Positions 1-10,237 of a DNA stretch of 44,319 nucleotides are shown one piece after another. A program made the position numbers and the translations under genes. Within the stretch, counting starts at the first letter, position 1. Each line of letters begins with the position of its first letter. Under the pieces are notes generated by a model. It was not told the DNA's origin. It searched no databases and saw nothing but the letters and a program-made list of their open reading frames with translations. Source of the DNA: Gemmatimonadaceae bacterium (GTDB taxonomy: Bacteria > Gemmatimonadota > Gemmatimonadetes > Gemmatimonadales > Gemmatimonadaceae); the NCBI GenBank assembly GCA_025931335.1, contig JAICNG010000024.1, positions 1 to 44,319 on the forward strand. Reading direction: 5' to 3'.

Positions 1-47
1 AATTCTTAGGGGTCGACCCTCGATCCCTGAACATCTACCGTTGCCTG

Positions 48-1319
48 TCAGCGCAACAACCCCTCCCCCGTCCGCAGTCGCTCCCCAACCTCATCGCCGT
101 CCAACCTGACCACCTGCAGTATGCCTTCCAGCGGCACCTCCCTTCCCCCGGCGACGAACACCCTCAGCCGTCGCGCGGAGCCGTAGAGCTCGGCGGAGAG
201 TGTCGGGAGGCTCACCGAGCCGGCGATCCCTTGCATCGTCAGGCGCCCGACGCGGCCTTCGCGGCGCACGACGGGGATGTCGAGGCCGAGCATCTGCGGC
301 TTGGCCGGGAAGTCGAGCAGCAGGTCGCCGGGCGCCATGCCGAGCTCGCGAGCGAGCGCAGTCTCGGCGGCGTAGACGAGCGGAGGGTTCATCGCGATCC
401 ACTCGCTCTCCGGCGGCAGCTCGACGGTCGGAATCTCGGCGGCGCGCTTGTGGAGGCGCCGTCCCCGCAGAGCGCCGAGCAGCGGGGCGCTGGCGTCGAC
501 GGCCGCGAGCCGGTGCAACAACCCCTCGTCGGTGAGCGAAGCCAGCTCGGGCTCCACGAGCGCCCTGGCTCGCAGGGCGTCGTCCACGAGCCGCTTGTAC
601 ATCGCCGTCGCGCTACGCACGGCATGATGCCAGTACACGTTGCGGTACATCTGATACTTCGCGAACAGGAGCGACTCCAGCGCCGCCAGCCCCTTTTCGA
701 GGATGGCGATGGCGAGCCGCCCGCTCGCCGGATCATCGACGATGGCGAGGGAGTGAAGCAGACGGTCGACGTCGATCTCCCCGTACGGCACGCCGCACAT
801 GAGCGCATCGCGCTTGAGGTACTCGATCTTGTCGAGGTCGAGTGACCCCGAGATGAGCCCTTGCAGGGGCGACGCGCTCTGTCCGCGGATGAGCGCGTGA
901 ATCCGCGCCGGTGCGTCGTCGCCGAGCGCGCCGGTGAGCACGTCGGCGACGGGGCCGCGAAAGATCAGCTCGTGCGCGACTTCCTCGTGATCGAGCGCGC
1001 CGATCTCCTCGAGCGCATGGGAGAACGGATAGTGGCCGATGTCGTGCAACAGCGCGGCCGCGGTGATGATCGCGGACTCCGCCGGGTCCACGTGAGCCAG
1101 CTCTCCGCGCTCGGCCAGCAGTGAGAGCGTACGCCGCGCGAGATGATAGGCGCCCAGCGCATGCTCGAACCGAGTGTGCGTCGCGCCAGGGTAGACGAGG
1201 TGGGCGAGCCCGAGCTGTCGAACGTAGCGCAGGCGCTGAAAGGTGGTCGTATCGATGAGGCGAAGCGCGACGTCATCGACGCGGATGTTGTTCCAGAGGG
1301 GGTCGCGGATGACGTCCAT
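48..1319 (-). CDS. HD superfamily phosphohydrolase (dNTPase-like, COG1078 type)
   Basis: Predicted metal-dependent phosphohydrolase of 423 residues, related to dGTPase-like HD proteins; the substrate cannot be told from sequence. The HD metal-site pattern is visible: an RFEHALGAYHLA segment near residues 50-61, LLHDIGHYPFSH near 90-101 (the HD pair), and a DLDKIEYLKRDA segment near 161-172 carrying the downstream Asp. The FQRLRYVRQLG stretch near the N-terminus is typical of this family. The ATG at 1319 lies directly against a hairpin repeat that fills the whole 96-base gap to pckA, and I see no Shine-Dalgarno-like sequence. It is probably transcribed with pckA. Family confident, biological role unknown. 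Confidence 0.9.
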   Translation of the reverse strand: MDVIRDPLWNNIRVDDVALRLIDTTTFQRLRYVRQLGLAHLVYPGATHTRFEHALGAYHLARRTLSLLAERGELAHVDPAESAIITAAALLHDIGHYPFSHALEEIGALDHEEVAHELIFRGPVADVLTGALGDDAPARIHALIRGQSASPLQGLISGSLDLDKIEYLKRDALMCGVPYGEIDVDRLLHSLAIVDDPASGRLAIAILEKGLAALESLLFAKYQMYRNVYWHHAVRSATAMYKRLVDDALRARALVEPELASLTDEGLLHRLAAVDASAPLLGALRGRRLHKRAAEIPTVELPPESEWIAMNPPLVYAAETALARELGMAPGDLLLDFPAKPQMLGLDIPVVRREGRVGRLTMQGIAGSVSLPTLSAELYGSARRLRVFVAGGREVPLEGILQVVRLDGDEVGERLRTGEGLLR

Positions 1320-1415
1320 GGGCGAGGTGCTCAGGGTGCTCGAGGTGCTCGAGGTGCCCGAGGGGACTGCGGTCGCACCTCGAGCACCTCGAGCACCTCG
1401 AGCACTTCGAGCACC
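1320..1415. repeat. 9-base-word hairpin repeat (CTCGAG/CAC class)
   Basis: An inverted repeat whose arms are tandem copies of a 9-base word. The left arm (about 1326-1362) repeats GTGCTCGAG and the right arm (about 1378-1415) repeats its complement CACCTCGAG; a short GC-rich loop lies between. It fills the gap exactly: the pckA stop codon is at 1416-1418 and the next gene's ATG is at 1317-1319. The transcript would fold into a stem of roughly 35 base pairs. There is no T-run, so it is not a standard intrinsic terminator. Confidence 0.9.
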
Positions 1416-3056
<1,641 letters not shown>

Positions 3057-3082
3057 CGTCCTCGTCCTCGACCAGGCGCCCG

Positions 3083-5368
3083 TCAGTCCTCGACGGCGCG
3101 CATCGGTCCCGTGTGATGTTCACGTCCCTGCGCGTCAACGACCGCGACCGCGGCCATGTTGACGATCTCCTCCACTTCGGCCCCCTCCTCGAGCACGTGC
3201 ACCGGGCGGCGCATGCCCACCAGAATGGGGCCGATGGCGGTCGCGCCGCCCAGGTGATGCAACAACTTGTAGGCGATGTTCCCGGCGCTCAAGCTCGGGA
3301 AGATCAGGACGTTCGCCGCCTCCTTGAGGGCCGAGAACGGGTACGTCTTGGTGAGCTTGAACTCGTCGAGTGCCGTGTCGGCCTGCATTTCCCCATCGAC
3401 CACCAGGCTCGGGTCCCGGGCGCGCAGCAGCGCCACCGCTCGCGCCACCTTCTCCGCTTCCGGGTGCCGAACCGACCCGAAGTTCGAGAACGAGAGCATC
3501 GCGACGCGCGGCTCGATCCCCAGGGTGCGCACGATGCGCGCCGCGGCGTAGCCGATCTGCGCCAGCTGGTCCGCCGTCGGCTCGATGTTGACGGTCGTGT
3601 CTCCGCAGAAGATCACGTGCTTCTCGAAGACGAGCATGTAGAGGCCGCTCACCAGCCCCGCGCGGGGGTGCGCTCCGATGACCTCGAGCGCCGGCCTGAT
3701 CGTCTCGGGATAGTGCAGGTTCACCCCCGACACCAGCGCGTCCGCGTCCTGAAGCGAGACCATCATCGACCCGAAATAGTTCGGATTGAGCAACCGCTGG
3801 TTCGCCTCGGCGAGGGAGAGGCCCTTTCGCTGCCGCTGCTCCCACAGGGCGGTCGCGTAGCGATCGCGGTGCGGCGAGTTGTACGGGTCCTCGATCGTGA
3901 TGTCGTCGAGTGAGAGGCCCAGCTCCCGCGCGAGATGCTCGATAATGCCGCGGTTGCCTAACAGCACCGGTTGGGCGATCCCGTCGTCGACGAGGATGCG
4001 GGCGGCGCGGACGACTTTCGGCTCCTCGCCCTCGGGGAAGACGACGCGCCTGGGCGAGTGCTGGGCGCGGAGGATCACGCCGCGCAGGATCCCGCGCGCG
4101 CGTCCAAGCCGAGCCTCGAGCCGTTCGCGGTACTCATCGAGCTCGATGAACTCCTTCGCGACACCGGTCGCCACCGCCGCCCAGGCGACCGCCGGCGCCA
4201 CCCAGAGCAGCACGCGGGGATCGAACGGGAAGGGGATGATGTAGTCCGGGCCGAACTTCACCGATTCGAGGCCGTACAGGCGAGCGATCCGCTCCGGGAC
4301 GTCCTGCCTGGCGAGCGACGCGAGGGCGCGCGTGGCCGCCATCTTCATCTCCTCGTTGATCTGCGTCGCGCGGGCGTCGAGCGCGCCGCGAAAGATGAAG
4401 GGGAAGCCGAGGACGTTGTTCACCTGATTGGGATAATCGCTGCGTCCCGTGGCGATGATGGCGTCGTCGCGGACCGCCCGAACCTCGTCAGGCAGAATCT
4501 CGGGGACGGGGTTCGCCAGCGCGAAGACGATCGGGCGTGCGGCCATCGCCGCGATCATCTCCTTCGTGACCGCCCCGGCCACCGAAAGGCCGACGAATAC
4601 ATCGGCCCCCTTGAGCGCGTCGCCAATGGTGCGGGCGCGTGTCTCGAGCGCGAACCGCGCCTTGTACGGATCCAGCGACCCGGGACGGCCGCGATAGATC
4701 ACGCCTTCACGGTCGCAGAGTGTGATGTGCTCCCGTTGCACCCCGAGCCTGACGTAATGCTCCGCCGTCGCGATGGCCGCGGCGCCGGCGCCGGAGAATA
4801 CGACTCGGATGTCGCCCAGCGCCTTTCCAACGAGCTCGACCGCGTTGAGGAGCCCCGCGCCCGAGATGATCGCCGTACCGTGCTGGTCGTCGTGGAAGAC
4901 GGGGATCTTCATCGTCTTCCGCAGCGTCTCCTCGATGTAAAAGCAGTCGGGCGCCTTGATGTCCTCGAGGTTGATGCCGCCCACCGTGGGCTCGAGCAGC
5001 TGGCAGAACCGGATCACATCGTCGGCACTCTCCGACCCGACCTCGAGGTCGAAGACGTCGAGGTCGGCGAACTGCTTGAAGAGGTTGCCCTTGCCCTCCA
5101 TCACCGGCTTCCCGGCGAGTGCCCCGATGTTCCCGAGCCCGAGAACGGCGGTCCCGTTGGTGACGACGGCGACCAGGTTCCCCTTGGCGGTATAGCGGTA
5201 GGCGTCTTCCGGGTTCGCCTTGATCTCGAGGCACGGCTCGGCGACGCCGGGGGAATAAGCGAGCGAGAGGTCGCGCTGGTTGGTGAGGGGCTTGGTCGGG
5301 ACGACCGCGATCTTGCCGGGCCGCTCCCGCGCATGATACTCGAGCGCGTCCTCTCTGCTTGTCGACAT
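3083..5368 (-). CDS. maeB: NADP-dependent malic enzyme with C-terminal phosphate acetyltransferase-like domain
   Basis: Oxidatively decarboxylates malate to pyruvate with NADP, in the cytoplasm. The 761 residues match the MaeB fusion type (malic enzyme plus phosphotransacetylase-like domain), in which the second domain is known to be regulatory rather than clearly catalytic. The first ~430 residues hold the malic domain with [15 protein letters not shown] and the nucleotide-binding [12 protein letters not shown]. The remainder starts around [17 protein letters not shown], which is typical of Pta domains, and contains [18 protein letters not shown]. The ATG at 5368 is followed by [20 protein letters not shown], a normal start for the family. 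The gene pairs with pckA downstream. Confidence 0.95.
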   Translation of the reverse strand: MSTSREDALEYHARERPGKIAVVPTKPLTNQRDLSLAYSPGVAEPCLEIKANPEDAYRYTAKGNLVAVVTNGTAVLGLGNIGALAGKPVMEGKGNLFKQFADLDVFDLEVGSESADDVIRFCQLLEPTVGGINLEDIKAPDCFYIEETLRKTMKIPVFHDDQHGTAIISGAGLLNAVELVGKALGDIRVVFSGAGAAAIATAEHYVRLGVQREHITLCDREGVIYRGRPGSLDPYKARFALETRARTIGDALKGADVFVGLSVAGAVTKEMIAAMAARPIVFALANPVPEILPDEVRAVRDDAIIATGRSDYPNQVNNVLGFPFIFRGALDARATQINEEMKMAATRALASLARQDVPERIARLYGLESVKFGPDYIIPFPFDPRVLLWVAPAVAWAAVATGVAKEFIELDEYRERLEARLGRARGILRGVILRAQHSPRRVVFPEGEEPKVVRAARILVDDGIAQPVLLGNRGIIEHLARELGLSLDDITIEDPYNSPHRDRYATALWEQRQRKGLSLAEANQRLLNPNYFGSMMVSLQDADALVSGVNLHYPETIRPALEVIGAHPRAGLVSGLYMLVFEKHVIFCGDTTVNIEPTADQLAQIGYAAARIVRTLGIEPRVAMLSFSNFGSVRHPEAEKVARAVALLRARDPSLVVDGEMQADTALDEFKLTKTYPFSALKEAANVLIFPSLSAGNIAYKLLHHLGGATAIGPILVGMRRPVHVLEEGAEVEEIVNMAAVAVVDAQGREHHTGPMRAVED

Positions 5369-5383
5369 CTATGCGAGGCGGGG

Positions 5384-5479
5384 AGTGGAAATGAGGAATG
5401 AGGACTGAGGGGTGAGGAAATTGATCGGGTGGCCTTGTGAACCAATCGATTTCCTCACTCCTCACCCCTCATTCTTTTT
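5384..5479. repeat. 7-base-word hairpin repeat (GAGGAAT class)
   Basis: Inverted repeat just upstream of the malic enzyme start. The left arm (about 5387-5424) is made of 7-base units GAGGAAT, GAGGACT, GAGGGGT; the right arm (about 5443-5478) is the complement, containing TCCTCACTCCTCACCCC, and ends in six T residues on the plus strand. A second copy of the same word class lies 30 kb away at 35611-35700. The T-run would let it end plus-strand transcription, although no plus-strand gene is visible to its left. Confidence 0.88.
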
Positions 5480-5490
5480 TAGGTTCTACG

Positions 5491-5765
5491 GGGAATGCCG
5501 GGATTGCCTGACGCCGGGCTGCGGTTCCCAAGCGGCCACGGACAGCTGAACTGCCAACTGACCCGAATAACAACACGAATTACGCGAACTGCGTCCTTGC
5601 GCCTCCAGCTCGGCCTCCAGGAACAACGATCTGTCGTTGGCTTGCGTTCGGAGGATAGCGCGGCGCTGGGAGCAATTCGGGCAATTCGTGTTGTTATACG
5701 GGTCAGATCGCCGTTCGGCTGTCCGTGGCCCCGTCACCGCGATCGTTCCCGGCAATCCCCGATGG
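5491..5765. repeat. Long imperfect palindrome (ACACGAATT word class)
   Basis: The two ~95-base arms (about 5491-5590 and 5665-5765) are imperfect reverse complements. Matching blocks include GACCCGAATAACAACACGAA on the left against TTCGTGTTGTTATACGGGTC on the right, and GGCCACGGACAGCTGAAC against GTTCGGCTGTCCGTGGCC. The central ~75 bases hold a smaller dyad AACGATCTGTCGTT. Reading frames that cross it look like translated repeat and not like protein. It is one of three different repeat classes crowded into the 522-base gap between the permease and malic enzyme genes. Confidence 0.85.
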
Positions 5766-5829
5766 ACTTTCTTGCTAATGTAACATCATGAGAGACGTTA
5801 ACTTACACGCTCGGGGCGAGTGGGTCAAT

Positions 5830-5890
5830 CGTGAGCACCTCGAGCACCTCGAGCACCTCGAGCGCCTCGAGCACGTTGAGCACCTCGAGT
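5830..5890. repeat. Single-armed CACCTCGAG tandem run
   Basis: Six or so direct copies of the 9-base word (GAGCACCTC with variants GAGCGCCTC and GAGCACGTT) with no opposing arm nearby. It ends at the stop codon of the metal permease (5891-5893). It is the same word class as the two-armed elements at 1320, 23631 and 36985 and may be a half element or a decayed one. Between it and the palindrome to the left, about 5766-5829, is a short AT-richer stretch with a weak partial dyad (GTAAC/GTTAAC) to which I cannot assign a function. Confidence 0.8.
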
Positions 5891-6715
5891 TCACCGCTCT
5901 CGAATCCGCTGAACCATCCAGGCGAGGATCACGAGGAGGCCCGACACGGCGACGATCGTCGGCCCCGTCGGAAGATCGAACGGAATGGAGAGGGAAAACC
6001 CGATCACCGCCGCCGCGAGCCCGGTGCCGATCGCCCACGAGAACACGCCGCTCATTCCGCGCGCGAGCAGGAGCCCGGTCACCGCCGGCAGCACCAGGAA
6101 GTTGAACACCAGCATCAACCCCGCGAATTGCATCGCGAAGGCGATCGAGAGGCCGATCGTCAGGTAGAGCAGGAGCGTCCACCGCTCTACGCGATAGCCG
6201 AGCGCGCGCGCGGTTTCCTGATCGAAGGAGATGAACAGGAACTCCTTGTAGAAGACCACGTGCAACAGGAGCACCGGGACGCTGACCGCGAGCAGCACCA
6301 ACCAGTCCGCGCGCGTGATGCCGAGGATGTTGCCCTGAAGGAAGATGTCGTGCGCCTCGCCCGCGGCGGCCTTGGCGATGAACAGGATGGCCAGTGCACC
6401 CGCGACGACGTAGGCGACGCCGATGCGCGCGTCGGCCGGCACGCGCGCCCGCTTCATCCCCGTCGAAAAGAACACCACGCCGAGCAGCGTGGCGAGCAGC
6501 GAGAGAATCACCGGATTGCTGGTGGCCGCTCCCCCAATGCCGACGCCGGCGAGCCAGAACGACGCCGCGATGCCAAGCGTCGACATCTGGGCCAGCGAGG
6601 CGCCGACGAACACGATGCGTCGCAACACCACGTACACGCCGAGCGCCGAGCAAACGAGCGCGATGACGAGTGCCCCGTAGAGCGCGTCGCGAAAGAGGAA
6701 GATCGCGTCAAGCAC
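5891..6715 (-). CDS. Metal ABC transporter permease (ZnuB/MntB family)
   Basis: Integral inner-membrane subunit of a zinc or manganese importer, 274 residues with about eight predicted hydrophobic segments. The family is indicated by the N-terminal LVCSALGVYVVLRRIVFVGA region, the ALAILFIAKAAAGEAHDIFL loop and the YLTIGLSIAFAMQFAGLMLV segment, typical of the ABC-3 family. The start at 6715 overlaps the end of the ATPase gene by 8 bases, so the two are translationally linked. Last gene of the uptake cluster. Whether the metal is Zn or Mn cannot be decided from the sequence. Confidence 0.92.
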   Translation of the reverse strand: MLDAIFLFRDALYGALVIALVCSALGVYVVLRRIVFVGASLAQMSTLGIAASFWLAGVGIGGAATSNPVILSLLATLLGVVFFSTGMKRARVPADARIGVAYVVAGALAILFIAKAAAGEAHDIFLQGNILGITRADWLVLLAVSVPVLLLHVVFYKEFLFISFDQETARALGYRVERWTLLLYLTIGLSIAFAMQFAGLMLVFNFLVLPAVTGLLLARGMSGVFSWAIGTGLAAAVIGFSLSIPFDLPTGPTIVAVSGLLVILAWMVQRIRER

Positions 6716-7490
6716 CGCGCTGGTCTCCTGCCTTTGCCGCAGGCGGGTTTCGCCGGGCGAGCACGATACGGTGGCCGTCGAACGAGTCGACCTCCACCGG
6801 AATGCCGTACACAGCGCTCAACGTGCGCTCGTTCACGATCTCGTCCACCGCACCGATGCGGAAGCTGCCTTCCTGCACGAGGGCAATGCGCGTGACGTAG
6901 TTCGCGATCTCGTTCAACGCGTGGCTCACCATCAGCACGGTGAGCCCACTGCGCTCGTGCAGCTCACGCACGAGGCCGAGGATCTGCGTGGTCGACACCA
7001 AGTCCATGCCGGTGGTCGGCTCGTCGAGCACGAGAAGGTTCGGCTCGCCGACGAGGGCGCGCGCGATGAGCGTGCGCTGCTTCTGGCCTCCCGATAACCG
7101 CGTCAACGGCTCCTTCGCCAACTCGGCAATGCCCACGGCACCGAGTGCCGCACGTGCCCGGTCGCGATCGGCTCGCGTGGGACGGCGCCCAATGCCCACC
7201 CGGTCGTAGCGGCCCATCAGCACGACGTCGAGCACGCGCAGCGGAAAGCCGTAGTCGACTTGATCGCGCTGAGGCACGTACCCGAATCGCAGCTCCGGCC
7301 GGCGCGTGACCGTGCCCGCGCTCGGATCCAGCGTGCCGAGGATCGCCCGCAGGATGGTCGTCTTGCCGGCCCCGTTAGGCCCGACCAGCCCGAGAAAGTC
7401 CCCTTCCGGAATCTCGAAGGTGAGGTCCGAAAGCACCACGCGACGCCCGTATGCGAGCGTCGCGTGGTCGAACGTCACCAGTGCCGTCAC
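6708..7490 (-). CDS. Metal ABC transporter ATP-binding protein (ZnuC/MntA family)
   Basis: Cytoplasmic ATPase powering the neighbouring metal permease, 260 residues, the usual length. Walker A GPNGAGKTT lies near residues 38-46, the ABC signature LSGGQKQR near 133-140, and Walker B with D-loop LLVLDEPTTGMD just after it; the switch histidine is in VLMVSHALNE. The N-terminal half has the YVPQRDQVDYGFPLRVLDVV Q-loop region typical of Zn/Mn importers. It overlaps the binding-protein gene upstream by 4 bases and the permease downstream by 8, consistent with one operon. Confidence 0.94.
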   Translation of the reverse strand: MTALVTFDHATLAYGRRVVLSDLTFEIPEGDFLGLVGPNGAGKTTILRAILGTLDPSAGTVTRRPELRFGYVPQRDQVDYGFPLRVLDVVLMGRYDRVGIGRRPTRADRDRARAALGAVGIAELAKEPLTRLSGGQKQRTLIARALVGEPNLLVLDEPTTGMDLVSTTQILGLVRELHERSGLTVLMVSHALNEIANYVTRIALVQEGSFRIGAVDEIVNERTLSAVYGIPVEVDSFDGHRIVLARRNPPAAKAGDQRGA

Positions 7491-8389
7491 CGAAGCGCCT
7501 CGGCGAGGCGCCGGACGTCGTAGTCCACGAGCTCCACGTAGCTGTCCACGCCCTTCACCCCGTCGACCGAGGGCGGGAGGACCAGCACCTTGGCGCCGGT
7601 GTTCCGCGCGACGAAGTCGGGCATCTTCCGGTCGTAGAACGGCTCCATGATGATCACCTTCGCGCCCGTACGCTTCATCTGTTGAATGAGGCCCGCAAGA
7701 TGCGACGGCGACGGCGGAACGCCCGGCTTCGGCTCGATGAAGCCAACGATGTTCATCCCGGTGAATTCCTGGAAGTACCGCCAGCTCGTGTGATACGCCA
7801 CGACCGGCTGGCCGCGGATCGACGCCAGCATCGGAGCAAGGGCGCGGGTCGTCGAATCGATGCTCGCTTCGAATCGCGCCGTGTTTGCCCGATACGTCGC
7901 GGCGCCTTCCGGGTCGAGCTCGGAGAACTTGTCGCGGAACAGGCGCGCGATGCGTTTGCCGTTCTCCGGGTGCAGCCAGTAGTGCGGGTTGCCGCGCGGG
8001 TGAACGTCGCCCATCGACCGGTCGGCGGTTGCTTGCACGTCGAGGACGGGGATCACGCGGGACACGTCGACGTCACCGCTTCCGCCGCGGTTGATGCGTC
8101 GATTGCGGGCGGCGTCGACCAGGGTAGGCATCCACCCGATTTCGAGGTCCAGCCCGACGTAGGCGAACACGTCCGCCTTCCCAAGCTTAAGCGCGAAGCT
8201 CGGCTTCGCCTCCACGAAGTGCGGATCCTGATAGCCGGCCGCAATGCTCATCGCGCTGATGCGGTCGTCTCCGACCGCGTGCGCGATGTCGTGAAGGTCG
8301 GTGGTGCTCGTGACGACGCGAAGCGTCTGCGCAGGCAGCGGGGCAGCGAGCGCCGCCGCGGCCGCGCCAAGAATGACGAGGCGATTCAT
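7487..8389 (-). CDS. Metal ABC transporter substrate-binding protein (ZnuA/cluster A-I family)
   Basis: Periplasmic binding protein that delivers Zn or Mn to the ABC importer. The chosen ATG at 8389 gives 300 residues and a clean signal peptide (MNRLVILGAAAAALAAPLPA, then QT); in-frame ATGs at 8398 and 8431 only add a charged leader. Expected metal ligands are visible: His in YQDPHFVE, His in NPHYWLHPENG, His in VAYHTSW, and the acidic residue in the IMEPFYDRK to VDGVKGVDSYV region. There is no His-rich charged loop of the kind seen in many ZnuA proteins. The gene starts 13 bases after the outer-membrane protein gene ends. Confidence 0.92.
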   Translation of the reverse strand: MNRLVILGAAAAALAAPLPAQTLRVVTSTTDLHDIAHAVGDDRISAMSIAAGYQDPHFVEAKPSFALKLGKADVFAYVGLDLEIGWMPTLVDAARNRRINRGGSGDVDVSRVIPVLDVQATADRSMGDVHPRGNPHYWLHPENGKRIARLFRDKFSELDPEGAATYRANTARFEASIDSTTRALAPMLASIRGQPVVAYHTSWRYFQEFTGMNIVGFIEPKPGVPPSPSHLAGLIQQMKRTGAKVIIMEPFYDRKMPDFVARNTGAKVLVLPPSVDGVKGVDSYVELVDYDVRRLAEALR

Positions 8390-8402
8390 AGGGTCCATCC
8401 GG

Positions 8403-9761
8403 TCAGAACGGGTGCGGCCGGTGCGGTCCAATGGCGAGCGTCATCTGTAGCAGCAGACGGTTCACCCGATCGCCGACGTCCGGCCGTAGGTTTTCGTACC
8501 CCAGCACCATCTTCGAGAACTCGCTGGGGAAGAACTGTAAGTACCCCGAAACGGCCGATAAGTCCCGCTCGGCTTCGGCCGCGGCGCCCACCCAGTCATA
8601 GCGCCCACCGAGGAACAATCGGCGCGTCAGCTGCCACCGGCCGAATACGTAGAGGCCGGTCGTCTCCTCGGTCGGGCCGAGATACGCGGCACTTCCCGGT
8701 AGCCCGGACGGAAGCGCCGGCTCGTCGTTATGCTGCCGCATGACCTCGGCCTGCAGAATCAACGAGCGATACAATCCCTGCTGGAGCGGTCGCCACCGAA
8801 ACGTCGCGTCGGCTCCGATCAGTGACTGGCGTGCGAGCAGCGCCGTCTCGCCGTCCGGGCCGGGGCATGGCTCGAGCTCTCCCGGAACGAGCACACTCTC
8901 GCACCCAAACGGCTCGGCGATGCGTCCGGTGCCACCGCTGAAGGAGATCTCGAGGTTCGTCGACTCGTCGATGTCCCAGTAGTTGCGAAAGCGCGCGGTG
9001 TAGCCGAGACCGCGGAGGGTCTTGTTCGGCGGCGCGAGGGGCTCGCCCTCGAACGCGTGCTCCTCCTCCCCTTCATGCTCGTGGGCCCCTTCGGGGAATC
9101 GCTCGATCGCGGTGAGCTGTAGCTCTTGATAGAAGCCGAAGGGCGAGAAGATCTTGCTGACCGCGAGCCCCGTTCCCTTGCCCCCTTCCGCGCCGAGCAG
9201 GCGCTGAATGACGTGAGGGTACTCGATCGTGTGCAGCTCGGCGCGGTGTGTCGTATTCTGCTTCCCGAATGGAGCATGGAAGCGTCCCGCGCGCACCTGG
9301 AGGCGCCAGGGGAGGGACGTCGTCGTCAGATAGCCTTCCTCGATCGCGAGCCCTTCCTCGTCGCTGATCCCGAGGATGAAGTCCCCGCGAAAGTAGGGAT
9401 CGACGTTGGCGCCGAGCGCGAGCTCGATCTCCCGGACGTCGAAGCGGCGCGCGGATTCGAGGGTGCTCCCGTCGGGGCTGGCGTCGACGACGATGTCGCC
9501 GATGACGCTGATGTTGGGATTGAGCGACGGATTGGTCGGCTGCGTCGCGGGCGTGGGGGCCATCCCGCCGATCTGTTGGGGCGGCCTGGCTTCGCCGCGA
9601 ATGCGCTCGAGCTCGCGCACGAGACGGATGGAGTCCGCCCGCGCAATGCTGTCCGCCCGGGCGATCGAGTCACGGCGGGCCGTCGTATCGGGTTGTTGTG
9701 CGGTCGCGGTCGCGCCCACAAGCGCGACCAGCGCCGAAGAGAGAAAGATCGTACGCATCAT
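8403..9761 (-). CDS. Outer-membrane beta-barrel protein of the metal uptake cluster
   Basis: A 452-residue secreted protein that I read as a porin-like barrel. It has a signal peptide (MMRTIFLSSALVALVGATATA, then QQ), a short repeat ARADSIARADSIR near residues 30-45, and a proline-rich linker. After that come alternating aromatic/hydrophobic strands such as LQVRAGRFHAPFGKQN and YVFGRWQLTRRLFLGGRYDW, and a C-terminal strand ending in HPF. A loop near residues 215-235 is rich in His and Glu (EGAHEHEGEEEHAFEG), suggesting metal capture. Its place directly upstream of the binding-protein gene suggests it is the outer-membrane gate for the same metal. Barrel call moderate, substrate inferred from context only. 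Confidence 0.75.
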   Translation of the reverse strand: MMRTIFLSSALVALVGATATAQQPDTTARRDSIARADSIARADSIRLVRELERIRGEARPPQQIGGMAPTPATQPTNPSLNPNISVIGDIVVDASPDGSTLESARRFDVREIELALGANVDPYFRGDFILGISDEEGLAIEEGYLTTTSLPWRLQVRAGRFHAPFGKQNTTHRAELHTIEYPHVIQRLLGAEGGKGTGLAVSKIFSPFGFYQELQLTAIERFPEGAHEHEGEEEHAFEGEPLAPPNKTLRGLGYTARFRNYWDIDESTNLEISFSGGTGRIAEPFGCESVLVPGELEPCPGPDGETALLARQSLIGADATFRWRPLQQGLYRSLILQAEVMRQHNDEPALPSGLPGSAAYLGPTEETTGLYVFGRWQLTRRLFLGGRYDWVGAAAEAERDLSAVSGYLQFFPSEFSKMVLGYENLRPDVGDRVNRLLLQMTLAIGPHRPHPF

Positions 9762-9854
9762 GCTCCTGTGCAGTAGCGCGTCAGCCTGGGCGGCCGCGCG
9801 CGGTGGTTTCGTGCGACGGAGTGAACGAGGAGCGCGCCAGCGAGGCGCGATGCG

Positions 9855-10202
9855 TCAGGCGGGTGGTGCGCGCGGCTGCGTATCGACTCGATCAGCCGCG
9901 CCCGAGGGCAGTCGCCCGTCGGCGGGAGGTTGAGTCGCGACACGGCCGAATACCGGTGGCACCGCGGCGCGCGCCGGCGGCGCGACGAGGTGTGATGCGA
10001 CGCAGACCGCGCACAGCTCCCCGTGCGCATGATGTGTGCTGGTCCCCGCCTGTTCGACGTGCACTGGTGCGACCGTGCTGTCCGGCCGCTCCGCGAGTGG
10101 TGCCGCGGCGGCGAGAACCAGCTGCGCCATCGCGAGGAGAGCGGTGGCGGCGCGCAGGGGCCGGAGGAGTCCGGACGGTCGAGCCTGATCGGCGGGGCGC
10201 AT
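9855..10202 (-). CDS. Small membrane-anchored His/Cys protein (DUF2946-like)
   Basis: About 115 residues from the ATG at 10202 (a TTG at 10214 is also possible). A hydrophobic segment near residues 20-37 (ATALLAMAQLVLAAAAPLA) is followed by a compact motif STHHAHGELCAVCVASH. This His-rich plus CxxC-spaced arrangement resembles DUF2946-type proteins, which are often found beside metal transport genes. The last 50 residues are Pro/Ala-rich and low in information. It lies between endonuclease IV and the metal-cluster barrel on the same strand. A metal-binding role is inferred; family assignment is tentative. The 93 bases between it and the barrel gene hold nothing I recognise. Confidence 0.6.
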   Translation of the reverse strand: MRPADQARPSGLLRPLRAATALLAMAQLVLAAAAPLAERPDSTVAPVHVEQAGTSTHHAHGELCAVCVASHLVAPPARAAVPPVFGRVATQPPADGRLPSGAADRVDTQPRAPPA

Positions 10203-10237
10203 GCTACTCGACAATAACGCCGTCAGCCCGCCGCTCG

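Noticed and set aside
1320-1415. Periodic repeats considered as a CRISPR array
   Set aside because: Units are 7-10 bases, contiguous, without unique spacers, and arranged as mirrored arms; no cas genes are nearby.
5495-5791. Short frames on both strands in the 5.5-5.8 kb gap
   Set aside because: They are translations of the palindrome arms with no ribosome site or family features.
5766-5829. Zur or MntR box for the metal cluster
   Set aside because: The partial dyad lies downstream of the cluster, not at its promoter, and does not fit a known box well.
9758-10030. A 90-residue minus-strand frame overlapping the DUF2946-like gene
   Set aside because: It overlaps the better-supported His/Cys protein and has no signal, domain or coupling.
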